Shown in pieces: positions 1-6,541 of a stretch of 8,604 nt of DNA. The position numbers and the translations under genes were made by a program. The notes beneath the pieces are model-generated. The model saw nothing but the letters and a program-made list of their open reading frames with translations, ran no database searches and was not told the DNA's origin. This DNA is from JAZFSZ01 sp036446455 (GTDB taxonomy: Bacteria > Pseudomonadota > Gammaproteobacteria > Acidiferrobacterales > JAJDNE01). The stretch is taken from the NCBI GenBank assembly GCA_036446455.1, contig JAZFSZ010000017.1:1-8604 (forward strand). Reading direction: 5' to 3'. Position 1 is the first letter of the stretch; each line of letters opens with the position of its first letter.

Positions 1-59
1 GGTAGAGCACCGGACTTTTAATCCGATGGTCATAGGTTCAAATCCTATACGGCCCACCA
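1..59 (+). tRNA. tRNA-Lys (anticodon TTT), 5'-truncated by window edge
   Basis: This is the 3' three quarters of a lysine tRNA. The window begins at the conserved GGTAGAGC of the D-loop and D-stem. The anticodon loop CTTTTAA (15-21) carries TTT at 17-19. The T-arm with the GGTTCAAATCC signature lies at 35-45. The 3' acceptor strand ACGGCCC (49-55) is followed by discriminator A56 and a genome-encoded CCA (57-59). The layout matches E. coli tRNA-Lys closely from memory. About 17 nt of the 5' end (acceptor strand and start of the D-arm) lie outside the window, so acceptor pairing cannot be checked. No T-tailed terminator follows immediately. Confidence 0.95.
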
Positions 60-166
60 TTTTCCCCTTTGTTTGTCTGAAGATATATCGCCAGTTTTAT
101 CGCTTTCAATTAGCGGTATATTGTACTGGTAATGCAATACTGGATGCAGTCCTGACGAAGGTCGTG

Positions 167-718
167 ATGACGCCAGAACCACCGAGATCTAAACGACTAT
201 TTTTTGCCCTGTGGCCGACGGCTGCCGAGCAAGCGCAGTTCCACGAATTAGCCCGACAACACCGTTGTTCGGAGAAAAACCGGTTAGTCGCTGCTCACAG
301 GCTTCACCTGACACTGTGTTTTCTTGGCGCCGTTGAGGGGGAGGTTGAGGTTTGTGTGCGACAAATGGCCGGACAACTGGTCTGGCAAGCGTTTGAACTG
401 GGCTTCGACCGGCTCGGCTGGTTCGGGCGTCCAAGGGTGTTGTGGGCTGGTTGCTCTACCGTCCCGACCGAACTGAATGATCTGGTAGCCAGGATTCAAG
501 CGGGTTTGAAACACTGCGGAATTGAGTTTGAGCAAAGAAAATATCAACCCCACATTACGCTTGCGCGAAAAGTTAATCGTCCCCCGGGACAACAGACCAC
601 AAAAGCGCTGACTTGTTACTTTGAAAAATTTTCGCTGGTGGAAACCCGGCTGGATGAGAATGGTGGAAGTTATACCACGCTGGCCAGTTGGCCAGTGCGT
701 GCAACGGATGCCACATAA
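167..718 (+). CDS. thpR: RNA 2',3'-cyclic phosphodiesterase (2'-5' RNA ligase family)
   Basis: This is a 183-residue cytoplasmic member of the 2H phosphoesterase superfamily. The two family signatures are present: H47-L-T49-L and H129-I-T131-L, the paired HxTx motifs whose histidines do the catalysis. The N-terminal R-L-F-F-A-L-W-P and the Y-Q-P-H around the second motif are typical of bacterial ThpR/LigT. These enzymes hydrolyse RNA 2',3'-cyclic phosphates and can reversibly join 2'-5' linkages in vitro; the physiological role is poorly known. The open frame runs back into the tRNA, but ATG at 167 is chosen because GAAGG (157-161) sits 5 nt upstream and residues before it do not look family-like. 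A GTG at 164 is a less likely alternative. A -10-like TATATT at 117-122 lacks a good -35. The length is normal for the family. The gene is convergent with prk. Confidence 0.9.
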   Translation: MTPEPPRSKRLFFALWPTAAEQAQFHELARQHRCSEKNRLVAAHRLHLTLCFLGAVEGEVEVCVRQMAGQLVWQAFELGFDRLGWFGRPRVLWAGCSTVPTELNDLVARIQAGLKHCGIEFEQRKYQPHITLARKVNRPPGQQTTKALTCYFEKFSLVETRLDENGGSYTTLASWPVRATDAT

Positions 719-719
719 A

Positions 720-749
720 AAACGCCGCGGCTAGAGAACCGCGGCGTTT
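720..749 (-). terminator. Hairpin terminator between thpR and prk
   Basis: An 11-bp perfect stem pairs AAACGCCGCGG (720-730) with CCGCGGCGTTT (739-749) around the 8-nt loop CTAGAGAA. Read on the minus strand, the GC-rich stem is followed by a run of T (complement of the A-run at 717-722), so it is a canonical intrinsic terminator for prk. On the plus strand only TTT follows, so termination of thpR would be weaker, though the hairpin is shared by the two convergent genes. Confidence 0.85.
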
Positions 750-769
750 CGATATTGCGGGTGATCGAT

Positions 770-1639
770 TTATTTGCCCTTTTTCTTGTTCTGCATCATG
801 TTGTGAATCATCGGCGTCAGGATCAGCTCCATGGCAAAACCCATCTTGCTGCCCGGTACGCAAATGGTATTGGGGCGAGACATGAACGAATCGTGAATCA
901 TATTGAGCAAGTGGGGAAAGTCCACACCTTTGGGATCACGGAAACGAATGACAATGAAACTTTCATCCGGTGTCGGAATGTCGCGTGCAATAAACGGATT
1001 GGATGTATCCACGGTGGGAACCCGCTGGAAGTTTATATGCGAGCGTGAGAACTGGGGTGTAATATAGTTTACGTAGTCTTGCATGCGACGCAGGATTGTG
1101 TCGGTAACCGCTTCGGGTGAGTAGCCGCGCTCTGCGGTATCACGCTGAATCTTCTGAATCCACTCCAGATTGACAATGGGCACAACGCCCACAAGCAGGT
1201 CGACAAACTGTGCCGCGTTGACGGTATCGGTTGCGACTCCACCGTGCAGTCCTTCGTAGAACAACAGGTCAGTACCCTCGGGGATAGGCTCCCAAGGCGT
1301 GAATTCGCCCGGACTCAGACTATCGTAAGGTTTAGCTTCTTCCTCGCTGTGGAGATAGAGACGTTTTTCGCCGGTTCCCTTGTCGCCATACTGCTTGAAC
1401 AGGGCTTCCAGTTTATCGAATAGATTGGCTTCGACGCCAAAGTGACTGAAATGACCGGTTGCATCCTTGGCGATAGCGTCTTTCATCTCGGCACGGTTAT
1501 AACGATGAAAACTGTCACCTTCGATGATGATCGGATTGATCTTCTCGCGAATAAAGATGTGCTCAAAAGCGCGTTTTACCGTTGTGGTACCGGCACCGGA
1601 TGAACCGGTGATGGCAATAACGGGATATTTGGCTGACAT
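770..1639 (-). CDS. prk: Phosphoribulokinase, proteobacterial type I (PrkB/CbbP-like)
   Basis: This is a 289-residue cytoplasmic kinase that phosphorylates ribulose 5-phosphate to ribulose 1,5-bisphosphate, the CO2 acceptor of the Calvin cycle. The P-loop is G12-S-S-G-A-G-T-T-T. The catalytic base region E-G-D42-S-F-H45-R-Y and R49 match the Rhodobacter numbering. The Walker B acid is E129 in Y-E-G-L-H-G-G. K163, R166, R171 and R184/R185 correspond to the substrate-binding and regulatory basic residues known two positions higher in Rhodobacter. It also resembles E. coli PrkB, whose role is not autotrophic. Here the nearby sox genes make a true Calvin-cycle role likely, but RuBisCO is not in the window. 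GGGAGAG lies 6 nt before ATG 1639. The gene is transcribed alone, away from the small secreted protein at 1873, and ends in a strong hairpin. I see no convincing promoter in 1640-1797. Confidence 0.93.
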   Translation of the reverse strand: MSAKYPVIAITGSSGAGTTTVKRAFEHIFIREKINPIIIEGDSFHRYNRAEMKDAIAKDATGHFSHFGVEANLFDKLEALFKQYGDKGTGEKRLYLHSEEEAKPYDSLSPGEFTPWEPIPEGTDLLFYEGLHGGVATDTVNAAQFVDLLVGVVPIVNLEWIQKIQRDTAERGYSPEAVTDTILRRMQDYVNYITPQFSRSHINFQRVPTVDTSNPFIARDIPTPDESFIVIRFRDPKGVDFPHLLNMIHDSFMSRPNTICVPGSKMGFAMELILTPMIHNMMQNKKKGK

Positions 1640-1838
1640 ACAATGCTCTCCCAGAAATTAATGCGAAGAATCCAAAAGTTGAAGGCGCCGATTCTACCCT
1701 AAGGGGTGGTACGACTTCCATTCCAATTCGAGTTAGAGCGACATTGTAAGCTGTTGAATCTCCAAATAAACCAGAGTACTCCACTCAGACGCGAATAGTG
1801 CGAGATGTTAATTCAGCAGAAAAACATGTCTGCTGCGT

Positions 1839-1844
1839 TATAAT
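1839..1844 (+). promoter_or_regulatory. Candidate -10 box (TATAAT) upstream of the small secreted protein gene
   Basis: This is a perfect TATAAT. Initiation about 7 nt downstream would give a leader of about 22 nt before ATG 1873 that includes AAAGAGG. The weakness is the -35: nothing close to TTGACA sits 16-18 bp upstream (TTCAGC at 1812-1817 is 21 bp away) and there is no TGn extension. It is therefore tentative. Confidence 0.3.
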
Positions 1845-1872
1845 TATGCCCGTTGCAAGTAGAACAAAGAGG

Positions 1873-2265
1873 ATGAAAATACGACAGTTTTTATTTATTG
1901 CCGTACTGGCGCACCAGCCGATAGTGCTGGCCAATGGTGTCGAAGTGGTGAGAACAGAATTCACCAGGCAGGGGGCAACGTGGCAGGTTAGTACTACCCT
2001 GCGTCATGGCGATACGGGCTGGGGCCATTACGCCGACGTCTGGCGAGTTGTTGACAGCTCGGGAAGAGTGCTGGGTAAACGGGTCCTGTATCATCCCCAC
2101 GAAAATGAGCAGCCCTTCACCCGCAGTCAGAGCGGCATACATATACCAGCAAACGTCACCGTGGTTTTTGTTGAAGCCCATGACAAGATACATGGCTGGA
2201 GCAACCAGCGGGTCCAGGTTGATCTCAGTCAGTCATCGGGAGAGCGCTATCGCATAAGACAGTAG
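1873..2265 (+). CDS. Small secreted protein of unknown function, His-rich conserved-looking core
   Basis: The product is about 130 residues and I cannot assign it to a named family. Residues 1-20 (M-K-I-R, then a hydrophobic stretch ending V-L-A) look like a Sec signal peptide with cleavage near A20, so it is probably periplasmic. The mature part has alternating short hydrophobic and polar stretches that suggest a beta-sandwich. It also has a dense motif-like core: H45-G-D47-T-G-W-G-H52-Y-A-D55-x-W57, then L-Y-H74-P-H76-E-N-E79-Q-P-F-T-R-S, then E101-A-H103-D104-K-I-H107-G-W109. From memory, similar uncharacterised proteins with this pattern occur in other proteobacteria. The clustered His, Asp and Glu could bind a metal or a sugar; this is inference only. 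The start is uncertain: ATG 1873 directly abuts AAAGAGG, while in-frame ATG 1846 would add nine residues but overlaps the possible -10 region. It is transcribed alone and convergent to soxB. Confidence 0.7.
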   Translation: MKIRQFLFIAVLAHQPIVLANGVEVVRTEFTRQGATWQVSTTLRHGDTGWGHYADVWRVVDSSGRVLGKRVLYHPHENEQPFTRSQSGIHIPANVTVVFVEAHDKIHGWSNQRVQVDLSQSSGERYRIRQ

Positions 2266-2277
2266 TTAACGCGGATA

Positions 2278-2314
2278 CAATAAAAACCTGGTCATAATGA
2301 CCAGGTTTTTATTG
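2278..2314. terminator. Bidirectional intrinsic terminator between the secreted-protein gene and soxB
   Basis: A near-perfect palindrome has 16-bp arms: 2278-2293 pairs with 2299-2314 around the loop ATAAT. The stem core CCTGGTC/GACCAGG is flanked by A5 on the left and T5 on the right, so each strand reads a GC stem followed by a T-tract. It sits 12 nt after the TAG of the upstream gene and 16 nt beyond the soxB stop, serving both convergent genes. Confidence 0.93.
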
Positions 2315-2330
2315 TCAATGAATCCCGCAA

Positions 2331-4103
2331 TCAGACGTATTTTAATCCAGGATTGTTCTTGATCCCCTTAATCTTGGGAATGTTGGGTTTCTTGATATTG
2401 ATGGTCTTCTTGTCACGACAGTACTCGGCTACCACGTCCCAGATGTCGGGTAGGGAATCGGGCTGTTCATTTACCGATGCCCAGCCGGCGACCTTGTACG
2501 TCTTGTTGGCTTGAATCGATTTGCCCTTGAGCTCCATGTTAGAAATGCGGTTGCCCATTTTGCCGGTCGGTTTAATGGTGTACTTTAATTCGCCCACACG
2601 CACCATGTCGCCGCCCTGTTGATAATAGGGGTCTTCGTGGAACAGGTTATCGGCAATATCCTCCAGGATCACTTTGATCTGTTCGCCCGTCATATTATTA
2701 ACGGTAGATTTGGCGTAGGTGATCGCGGTCTGGTCCATGACGCGGTCCATGGTAATGTCTTCGCCCGGCAGGATAGAGGTTCCCCAGCGGAAACCCGGTG
2801 AGAACGCGAGGTCGGCTCCACGCACTTTGACCATGGCATCCAGGATCAGCTGGTCAAATGTACCGTTGAAGTTGCCGCGTCGATACAACAGGCCTTCGTT
2901 AGTGGCCAGTTTTTCTCCCAGCCTGGATTTATAGGGCGCACGTACCTTCTCGATGTAGGCTTCCATTTTTGCATCGGGTTCAAGCATGTTGGAAAATATA
3001 GGAATCAGTTTATAGCGGAAGTCACGGACCTTGCCGCCTTTGACATCGAGATCAAGCACCGACAGGTACTTGCCGTTGGAGCCCGAATTCATTACCAGCG
3101 TTACGCCACCCTTGTTCTTGACCTTGATGGGTGTTGGTACGCCGTCGTGGGTATGACCACCAAGGATGGCATCAATGCCGCTGACACGGCTGGCCATCTT
3201 CAGATCCACGTCCATTCCATTGTGGGACAAAACAACGACCACATCAGGCTTCCTGCTGGCGCGTACTTCGTCAACGGTGCGCTGCATTTCTTCGTCACGA
3301 ATACCGAAGGTCCAGTCCGGGATATTGAACTTGGGATTGGCAATCGGTGTATACGGAAAGGCCTGACCGATGACGGCCACACGCACGCCATTTAATTCCT
3401 TGACGATATAGGGTTTGAAGGCACGCATGCTGTCTTCGTTGTAACCCGGGAAATCGGTAAATTTGTAGTCAAAAGCCGCTTCGTCCTTCACAAACACGTT
3501 CTGGGCAATAAATTCACCCTTGAAGCGCTTGATGTTGGAGATGGTCTCTGTGTCCTTGTAGGTAAATTCCCAGTGACCGGTCATGGCATCGACACCGAGC
3601 AGGTTACCGGCGCCGACCATGTCCTTGCCGCGGGTCCACAGGGCGGTGGCAGAGCCTTGCCAGGTATCGCCACCATCAAGCAGCAAAGTACGTCCTGGAC
3701 GCGTACCGCGCATTTTTTTGATCAGGGTAGACAAATACGCAAAGCCACCAACCTTGCCGTACTTACGGCTGGCTTCCGTGAAATCGAGATAGGTAAAGGC
3801 ATGCGCCTGAATCGATCCCGGTTTGATATTAAATGCTTTGAGTAATTCCTCACCGACCAGGTGCGGCGCCTTGCCGCGTGCACCACCAACACCAATATTG
3901 ATGCTGGGTTCACGGAAATAGATTGGCAATAACTGCGCATGACAATCAGTGAAGTGCAGCAGGCTGACATTGCCGAATGCCGGCATGTCATAAAGGCCTC
4001 CACCCGTTTTACTACTGGCATCTTTTGAACAACCTGCCAGATTCATGCCGGCAGCACTGGCTGCGGCCAGTACCTGGAGGAATTCTCGCCGAGATAAACT
4101 CAT
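2331..4103 (-). CDS. soxB: SoxB, thiosulfohydrolase of the Sox complex
   Basis: SoxB (590 residues) is the periplasmic dimanganese enzyme that hydrolyses the cysteine-S-thiosulfonate on SoxY and releases sulfate. It belongs to the 5'-nucleotidase/metallophosphoesterase superfamily. Metal-site motifs are intact: H50-F-T-D53-C-H55, G-G-D146-T-W-Q-G-S, G-H177-W-E-F, A-Q-N202, L-S-H294-N-G-M-D and G-G-H317-T-H319-D-G. The C-terminal half carries the nucleotidase-like substrate domain (for example D-L-A-F-S-P-G-F-R-W-G near 440). The N-terminus has a Tat motif S4-R-R-E-F-L-Q, so export in the folded state is expected. The hydrophobic stretch ends in L-A-G-C25, a lipobox-like sequence, so it may be a Tat lipoprotein. 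The start is supported by AGGAG (4111-4115 on the complement), 7 nt from ATG. It is the last gene of the sox cluster but is separated from soxA by a terminator-like hairpin. Confidence 0.98.
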   Translation of the reverse strand: MSLSRREFLQVLAAASAAGMNLAGCSKDASSKTGGGLYDMPAFGNVSLLHFTDCHAQLLPIYFREPSINIGVGGARGKAPHLVGEELLKAFNIKPGSIQAHAFTYLDFTEASRKYGKVGGFAYLSTLIKKMRGTRPGRTLLLDGGDTWQGSATALWTRGKDMVGAGNLLGVDAMTGHWEFTYKDTETISNIKRFKGEFIAQNVFVKDEAAFDYKFTDFPGYNEDSMRAFKPYIVKELNGVRVAVIGQAFPYTPIANPKFNIPDWTFGIRDEEMQRTVDEVRASRKPDVVVVLSHNGMDVDLKMASRVSGIDAILGGHTHDGVPTPIKVKNKGGVTLVMNSGSNGKYLSVLDLDVKGGKVRDFRYKLIPIFSNMLEPDAKMEAYIEKVRAPYKSRLGEKLATNEGLLYRRGNFNGTFDQLILDAMVKVRGADLAFSPGFRWGTSILPGEDITMDRVMDQTAITYAKSTVNNMTGEQIKVILEDIADNLFHEDPYYQQGGDMVRVGELKYTIKPTGKMGNRISNMELKGKSIQANKTYKVAGWASVNEQPDSLPDIWDVVAEYCRDKKTINIKKPNIPKIKGIKNNPGLKYV

Positions 4104-4125
4104 GATTTTACTCCTGAAAACTTAA

Positions 4126-4153
4126 ATATTAATCGGTGCGTACGATGAGCCAA
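4126..4153 (-). promoter_or_regulatory. Candidate sigma70 promoter for soxB
   Basis: On the minus strand TTGGCT (4153-4148) is followed by a 16-bp spacer and TAATAT (4131-4126). The implied start near 4119 gives a short leader of about 16 nt that still contains the AGGAG site. It lies between the soxA-downstream hairpin and soxB, where a second promoter would be needed if that hairpin terminates. The -35 match is only moderate and the leader is short. Confidence 0.35.
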
Positions 4154-4193
4154 GTGTGGTATTTATTCCAGCAATTTTTATTTATTGGCGAAA

Positions 4194-4230
4194 AAAAGCC
4201 CGACCCCCGGTAAACCGGTCAGGGCCGGGC
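4194..4230 (-). terminator. Intrinsic terminator-like hairpin between soxA and soxB
   Basis: AAGCCCG (4194-4200) pairs with CGGGCTT (4224-4230). Further pairing inside includes CCC (4202-4204) with GGG (4220-4222) and CCGG with CCGG, interrupted by one mismatch and a 3-nt bulge. On the minus strand the structure is followed by an uninterrupted run of seven T (complement of 4189-4195), the classical layout. It sits about 40 nt past the soxA stop. It could end the soxXYZA transcript fully or let a fraction through to soxB. Confidence 0.8.
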
Positions 4231-4271
4231 TTCGTTTCCTGCCTTACGTGCCTAGCGGATTACTAGCCGGA

Positions 4272-5099
4272 CTAGAAACGCTGGCTTGGAGCCCGTATCG
4301 GAATACCGGTAGCCATGTAGGTCTCATAGACTTCCAGGGCGCGGTAGGTGCGACTTTGTGGCTTCAGCGGCTTGGCACGGACCTGCTTGTTGCAACCGGC
4401 GTAGCGACGATGCAGCGTACCCAGGCCACCCCACTTGGAGCGGTATACCGGGAAACCAGTACCGTGACCGATGCCTGCGCTCAGAATGTTGCCGCCCACG
4501 TGTTTACCGGCATTCTGCACGTGGCAGGTAGAACATGAGAAGTTCAGCTGACCGCGACGGGCCCAGTACGCTTTTTTGCCACGCTCGTATTCAGCCACCA
4601 TTCCCGGACTGGACAGGTCGAGCCTCACTTTTTTGCCGTAGGCCATGGACCGGAAGTAGCCCTCAACCTGGGCCATCTTGCCTTTTTTCAGGTTCTTGAT
4701 GGGTTTCTTGCCCTTACTCTTGAGGCATTTATTAATGTCCATCACCGCGGTGACAACTTCCTTCTTCTTTTTGTCCCAGCGCGGGTAGGCGTGGGCAATG
4801 CCTTTGCCTCTGTTCTTGAAGCAAGATCCGAGGTTGTTTTTATCCCAGAATTTCTTGCCAGCCATAACGGACAGCTCATACGGCGGGAAAACCATAATTT
4901 CTTTCCATTCCGCACGCTGGCGCTTGGCCCCCGGCAGGGCATACATGCCATTGCTCCATTCTGACAATTTGACCGTCGGAAATTTTTTCTTGTAGTAAGC
5001 CCGGAATGCCTTCAGGTCCGACTCTGGACTGGCCTGAGCGGCAATGGGTAGGCCTGTAATTACCCCCATGATAACGAGGGCGCTGATAATTTTTTTCAT
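4272..5099 (-). CDS. soxA: SoxA, c-type cytochrome subunit of SoxXA (monoheme type)
   Basis: SoxA (275 residues) is the periplasmic subunit that, with SoxX, oxidatively couples thiosulfate to the SoxY cysteine. A Sec signal peptide (M-K-K, hydrophobic core, I-A-A-Q-A23) precedes the mature protein. One heme site is present: C189-S-T-C192-H193. The active-site cysteine, which carries the persulfide heme ligand in known SoxA, is C236 in Y-A-G-C-N-K-Q-V-R-A. The N-terminal domain has no CxxCH. Instead C93 and C125 occupy the region of the first heme of diheme SoxA and probably form a disulfide, as in monoheme SoxXA. The start is ATG 5099 because AGGAGG lies 6 nt upstream and the signal peptide begins there; an in-frame ATG at 5159 would add 20 residues of unlikely sequence. 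The protein is strongly lysine-rich. It is the fourth gene of the cluster, 71 nt after soxZ. Confidence 0.97.
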   Translation of the reverse strand: MKKIISALVIMGVITGLPIAAQASPESDLKAFRAYYKKKFPTVKLSEWSNGMYALPGAKRQRAEWKEIMVFPPYELSVMAGKKFWDKNNLGSCFKNRGKGIAHAYPRWDKKKKEVVTAVMDINKCLKSKGKKPIKNLKKGKMAQVEGYFRSMAYGKKVRLDLSSPGMVAEYERGKKAYWARRGQLNFSCSTCHVQNAGKHVGGNILSAGIGHGTGFPVYRSKWGGLGTLHRRYAGCNKQVRAKPLKPQSRTYRALEVYETYMATGIPIRAPSQRF

Positions 5100-5170
5100 C
5101 GAAATCCTCCTGGTGAGATCACTATTGCACCTGCGTTCTGGCACGAACCGCCGGCGCACGTGAACCGATT

Positions 5171-5494
5171 TTATGCAACGGCACCTGTTAAACTACCGCT
5201 TTCGTTTTTATTGTCACGCCAGCTTACCTTGACCTTGTCACCGGATTTGGCGCCGGCAACGCTGATACCTACCAAGGGACGCTTGGAAACTGCCGCCCCG
5301 AGATTGCAGGAAGCCACCAGCTTTCCATTGAGTTCAATGTTGAGCTTGGTGATGTAGTGCGCTGGAATCTTTTTCTTTGTTTTCTTGTTTTTGCGGCGAC
5401 CGGTTTCCATCGGATGGTTTACCAGTGCCAGGATTTCAGTTTCGCCCGCGCGAGATTTATTCCGGCGGGTTTTGATGATAATCGCTCTTGCCAT
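5171..5494 (-). CDS. soxZ: SoxZ, sulfur carrier complex subunit
   Basis: SoxZ (107 residues, normal for the family) pairs with SoxY to form the SoxYZ carrier that holds sulfur intermediates in the periplasm. Family features are the N-terminal I-I-I-K-T-R, the H27-P-M-E-T-G-R segment, and I-P-A-H46-Y-I-T followed by the beta-strand-rich Ig-like remainder. It has no signal peptide of its own, as expected: SoxZ is exported by riding on Tat-exported SoxY. A very basic patch, R33-R-K-N-K-K-T-K-K-K42, lies between the two conserved segments and is more lysine-rich than I would expect. The start ATG 5494 is supported by AGAGGA about 7 nt upstream. The gene is 49 nt downstream of soxY and evidently in the same operon. 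Confidence 0.96.
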   Translation of the reverse strand: MARAIIIKTRRNKSRAGETEILALVNHPMETGRRKNKKTKKKIPAHYITKLNIELNGKLVASCNLGAAVSKRPLVGISVAGAKSGDKVKVSWRDNKNESGSLTGAVA

Positions 5495-5543
5495 TTTATG
5501 TTCCTCTCGCTTTCGTTATGTGTTGACGATGAAGGGGGAAGCG

Positions 5544-6020
5544 TTAACCGCCGCAACCGCCAACAGTGACCTTGATCTTGATCTTGTTGGAGTAGAGTCT
5601 GCCACCCGACTTGACCACAGCATACACATCCGAGGTCTTGCCCATCTTCAGCTTGGTTCTGAAATAGCCCTTTGCTGCGCCAGAGAGATCGACGCTGGCA
5701 GCCATCGCACCCGGGTTTTTGACAACCAGGATGGCGATTGAATCGGTCTTCATGCCAACACTGACCGTGACCGGTACGACTTTCGAGTTTTCTGCCTGAA
5801 TGGTTGGATTGACGAACTTGATCTTGCTGCTCTTGGTATGCGAACTCGTACCAAAAAGATTCTTCAGCGTGCTTTCTAAACCCTTAACGCCAAAGGCGCC
5901 TTTCGGGTATGACGAGGCCAGTACTTCAGTTGGTCGCAGCAGACCGGCGCCCGCAGCCGCGACAATAACGCCGCTGGCAACAGTGCCTTTCAGGAAAGTT
6001 CTGCGTTTCATTGTTTTCAC
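5544..6020 (-). CDS. soxY: SoxY, sulfur-carrying subunit (C-terminal GGCGG)
   Basis: SoxY (158 residues with the start chosen here) carries thiosulfate and its oxidation products covalently on a cysteine at the end of a flexible arm. The C-terminus is V-G-G-C156-G-G, the invariant carrier motif. A Tat signal is clear: K-R6-R-T-F-L-K followed by a hydrophobic stretch and L-A-S near 36. Tat export would carry SoxZ along. Start choice: GTG at 6020 lies exactly 7 nt after AGGAG, whereas ATG 6035 contains that AGGAG within its first codons and has no ribosome site of its own. ATG 6011, just before the twin arginines, is 16 nt from AGGAG. The mature protein is the same for all three. The gene lies 58 nt after soxX. 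Confidence 0.96.
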   Translation of the reverse strand: MKTMKRRTFLKGTVASGVIVAAAGAGLLRPTEVLASSYPKGAFGVKGLESTLKNLFGTSSHTKSSKIKFVNPTIQAENSKVVPVTVSVGMKTDSIAILVVKNPGAMAASVDLSGAAKGYFRTKLKMGKTSDVYAVVKSGGRLYSNKIKIKVTVGGCGG

Positions 6021-6078
6021 GTCCGTTCTCCTCATTACAAACTATTTAATAAGTAATCTTGCCGGGTCAGATTGTCGC

Positions 6079-6513
6079 TTAAAGCGTCATCAACCAATCG
6101 ACTACAAGATCGATTTCCTTGCCACTCAGGATCTTGTGACGACCGAACGGAGGCATGGAACTGTCGGGGGTAATTTTGGGCGCATCAAACACGCGAGCTC
6201 TCAGCTGTTCCTTGGAGAAACGAGCCGTCATCGCCGCCAGTGCGGGGCCAAAGTCACCTGCTTGTATACGGGTTTTTTCCAGTCCTTTGAAATAGTGACA
6301 GGCAAAACAGTTTCCACCTTTGCGATCTGTGGCCACACAGCCACCCATCAGCACCCTGTCTTTACCGGCTTTCATTGCCGACTTACATGCCTTCTTACCA
6401 GGCATTTCACCTTTTGCACCTAAGCCGGCATAGACTGTCGGTGAGAGTGCCAAACCGACAATGAGTACAGCGGCAGCACTGGCTCCGGCCAAAATTTTGG
6501 GGATATTGCGCAT
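6079..6513 (-). CDS. soxX: SoxX, monoheme c-type cytochrome subunit of SoxXA
   Basis: SoxX (144 residues) takes electrons from SoxA during thiosulfate coupling to SoxY and passes them to a periplasmic cytochrome. It has a Sec signal peptide (hydrophobic core 7-23, cleavage near V-Y-A29). The single heme site is N-C69-F-A-C72-H73, and the likely distal ligand is M120 in S-S-M-P-P-F-G. D87-F-G-P and the C-terminal I-D-L-V-V-D-W-L helix fit the class I cytochrome fold. C43 and C59 could form a disulfide. A strong AGGAGG lies 4 nt before ATG 6513. It is the first gene of the sox operon, so the 386-bp gap upstream (6514-6899) should hold the operon promoter. Confidence 0.96.
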   Translation of the reverse strand: MRNIPKILAGASAAAVLIVGLALSPTVYAGLGAKGEMPGKKACKSAMKAGKDRVLMGGCVATDRKGGNCFACHYFKGLEKTRIQAGDFGPALAAMTARFSKEQLRARVFDAPKITPDSSMPPFGRHKILSGKEIDLVVDWLMTL

Positions 6514-6541
6514 TACTCCTCCTAGCTTGCGTTACTTGAAT

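Noticed and set aside
26..166. Upstream extension of thpR to an ATG inside the tRNA gene
   Set aside because: It would overlap the tRNA and add 47 residues unlike the family; GAAGG sits 5 nt before the ATG at 167.
1655..1683. TTCAAC-17-TAATTT as a promoter for prk (minus strand)
   Set aside because: The implied transcription start would fall within the GGGAGAG ribosome site, leaving no usable leader.
4185..4538. Plus-strand ORF of 117 codons over the soxA 3' end and terminator
   Set aside because: It is antisense to the conserved SoxA heme-binding and C-terminal regions and has no family features; a shadow of soxA.
5113..5122. Small palindrome GTGAGATCAC between soxZ and soxA
   Set aside because: Only 10 bp, inside an operon, with no match to an operator I recognise; likely chance.
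5100..5159. 20-residue N-terminal extension of SoxA
   Set aside because: It precedes a complete Sec signal peptide, and the strong AGGAGG lies between it and ATG 5099.
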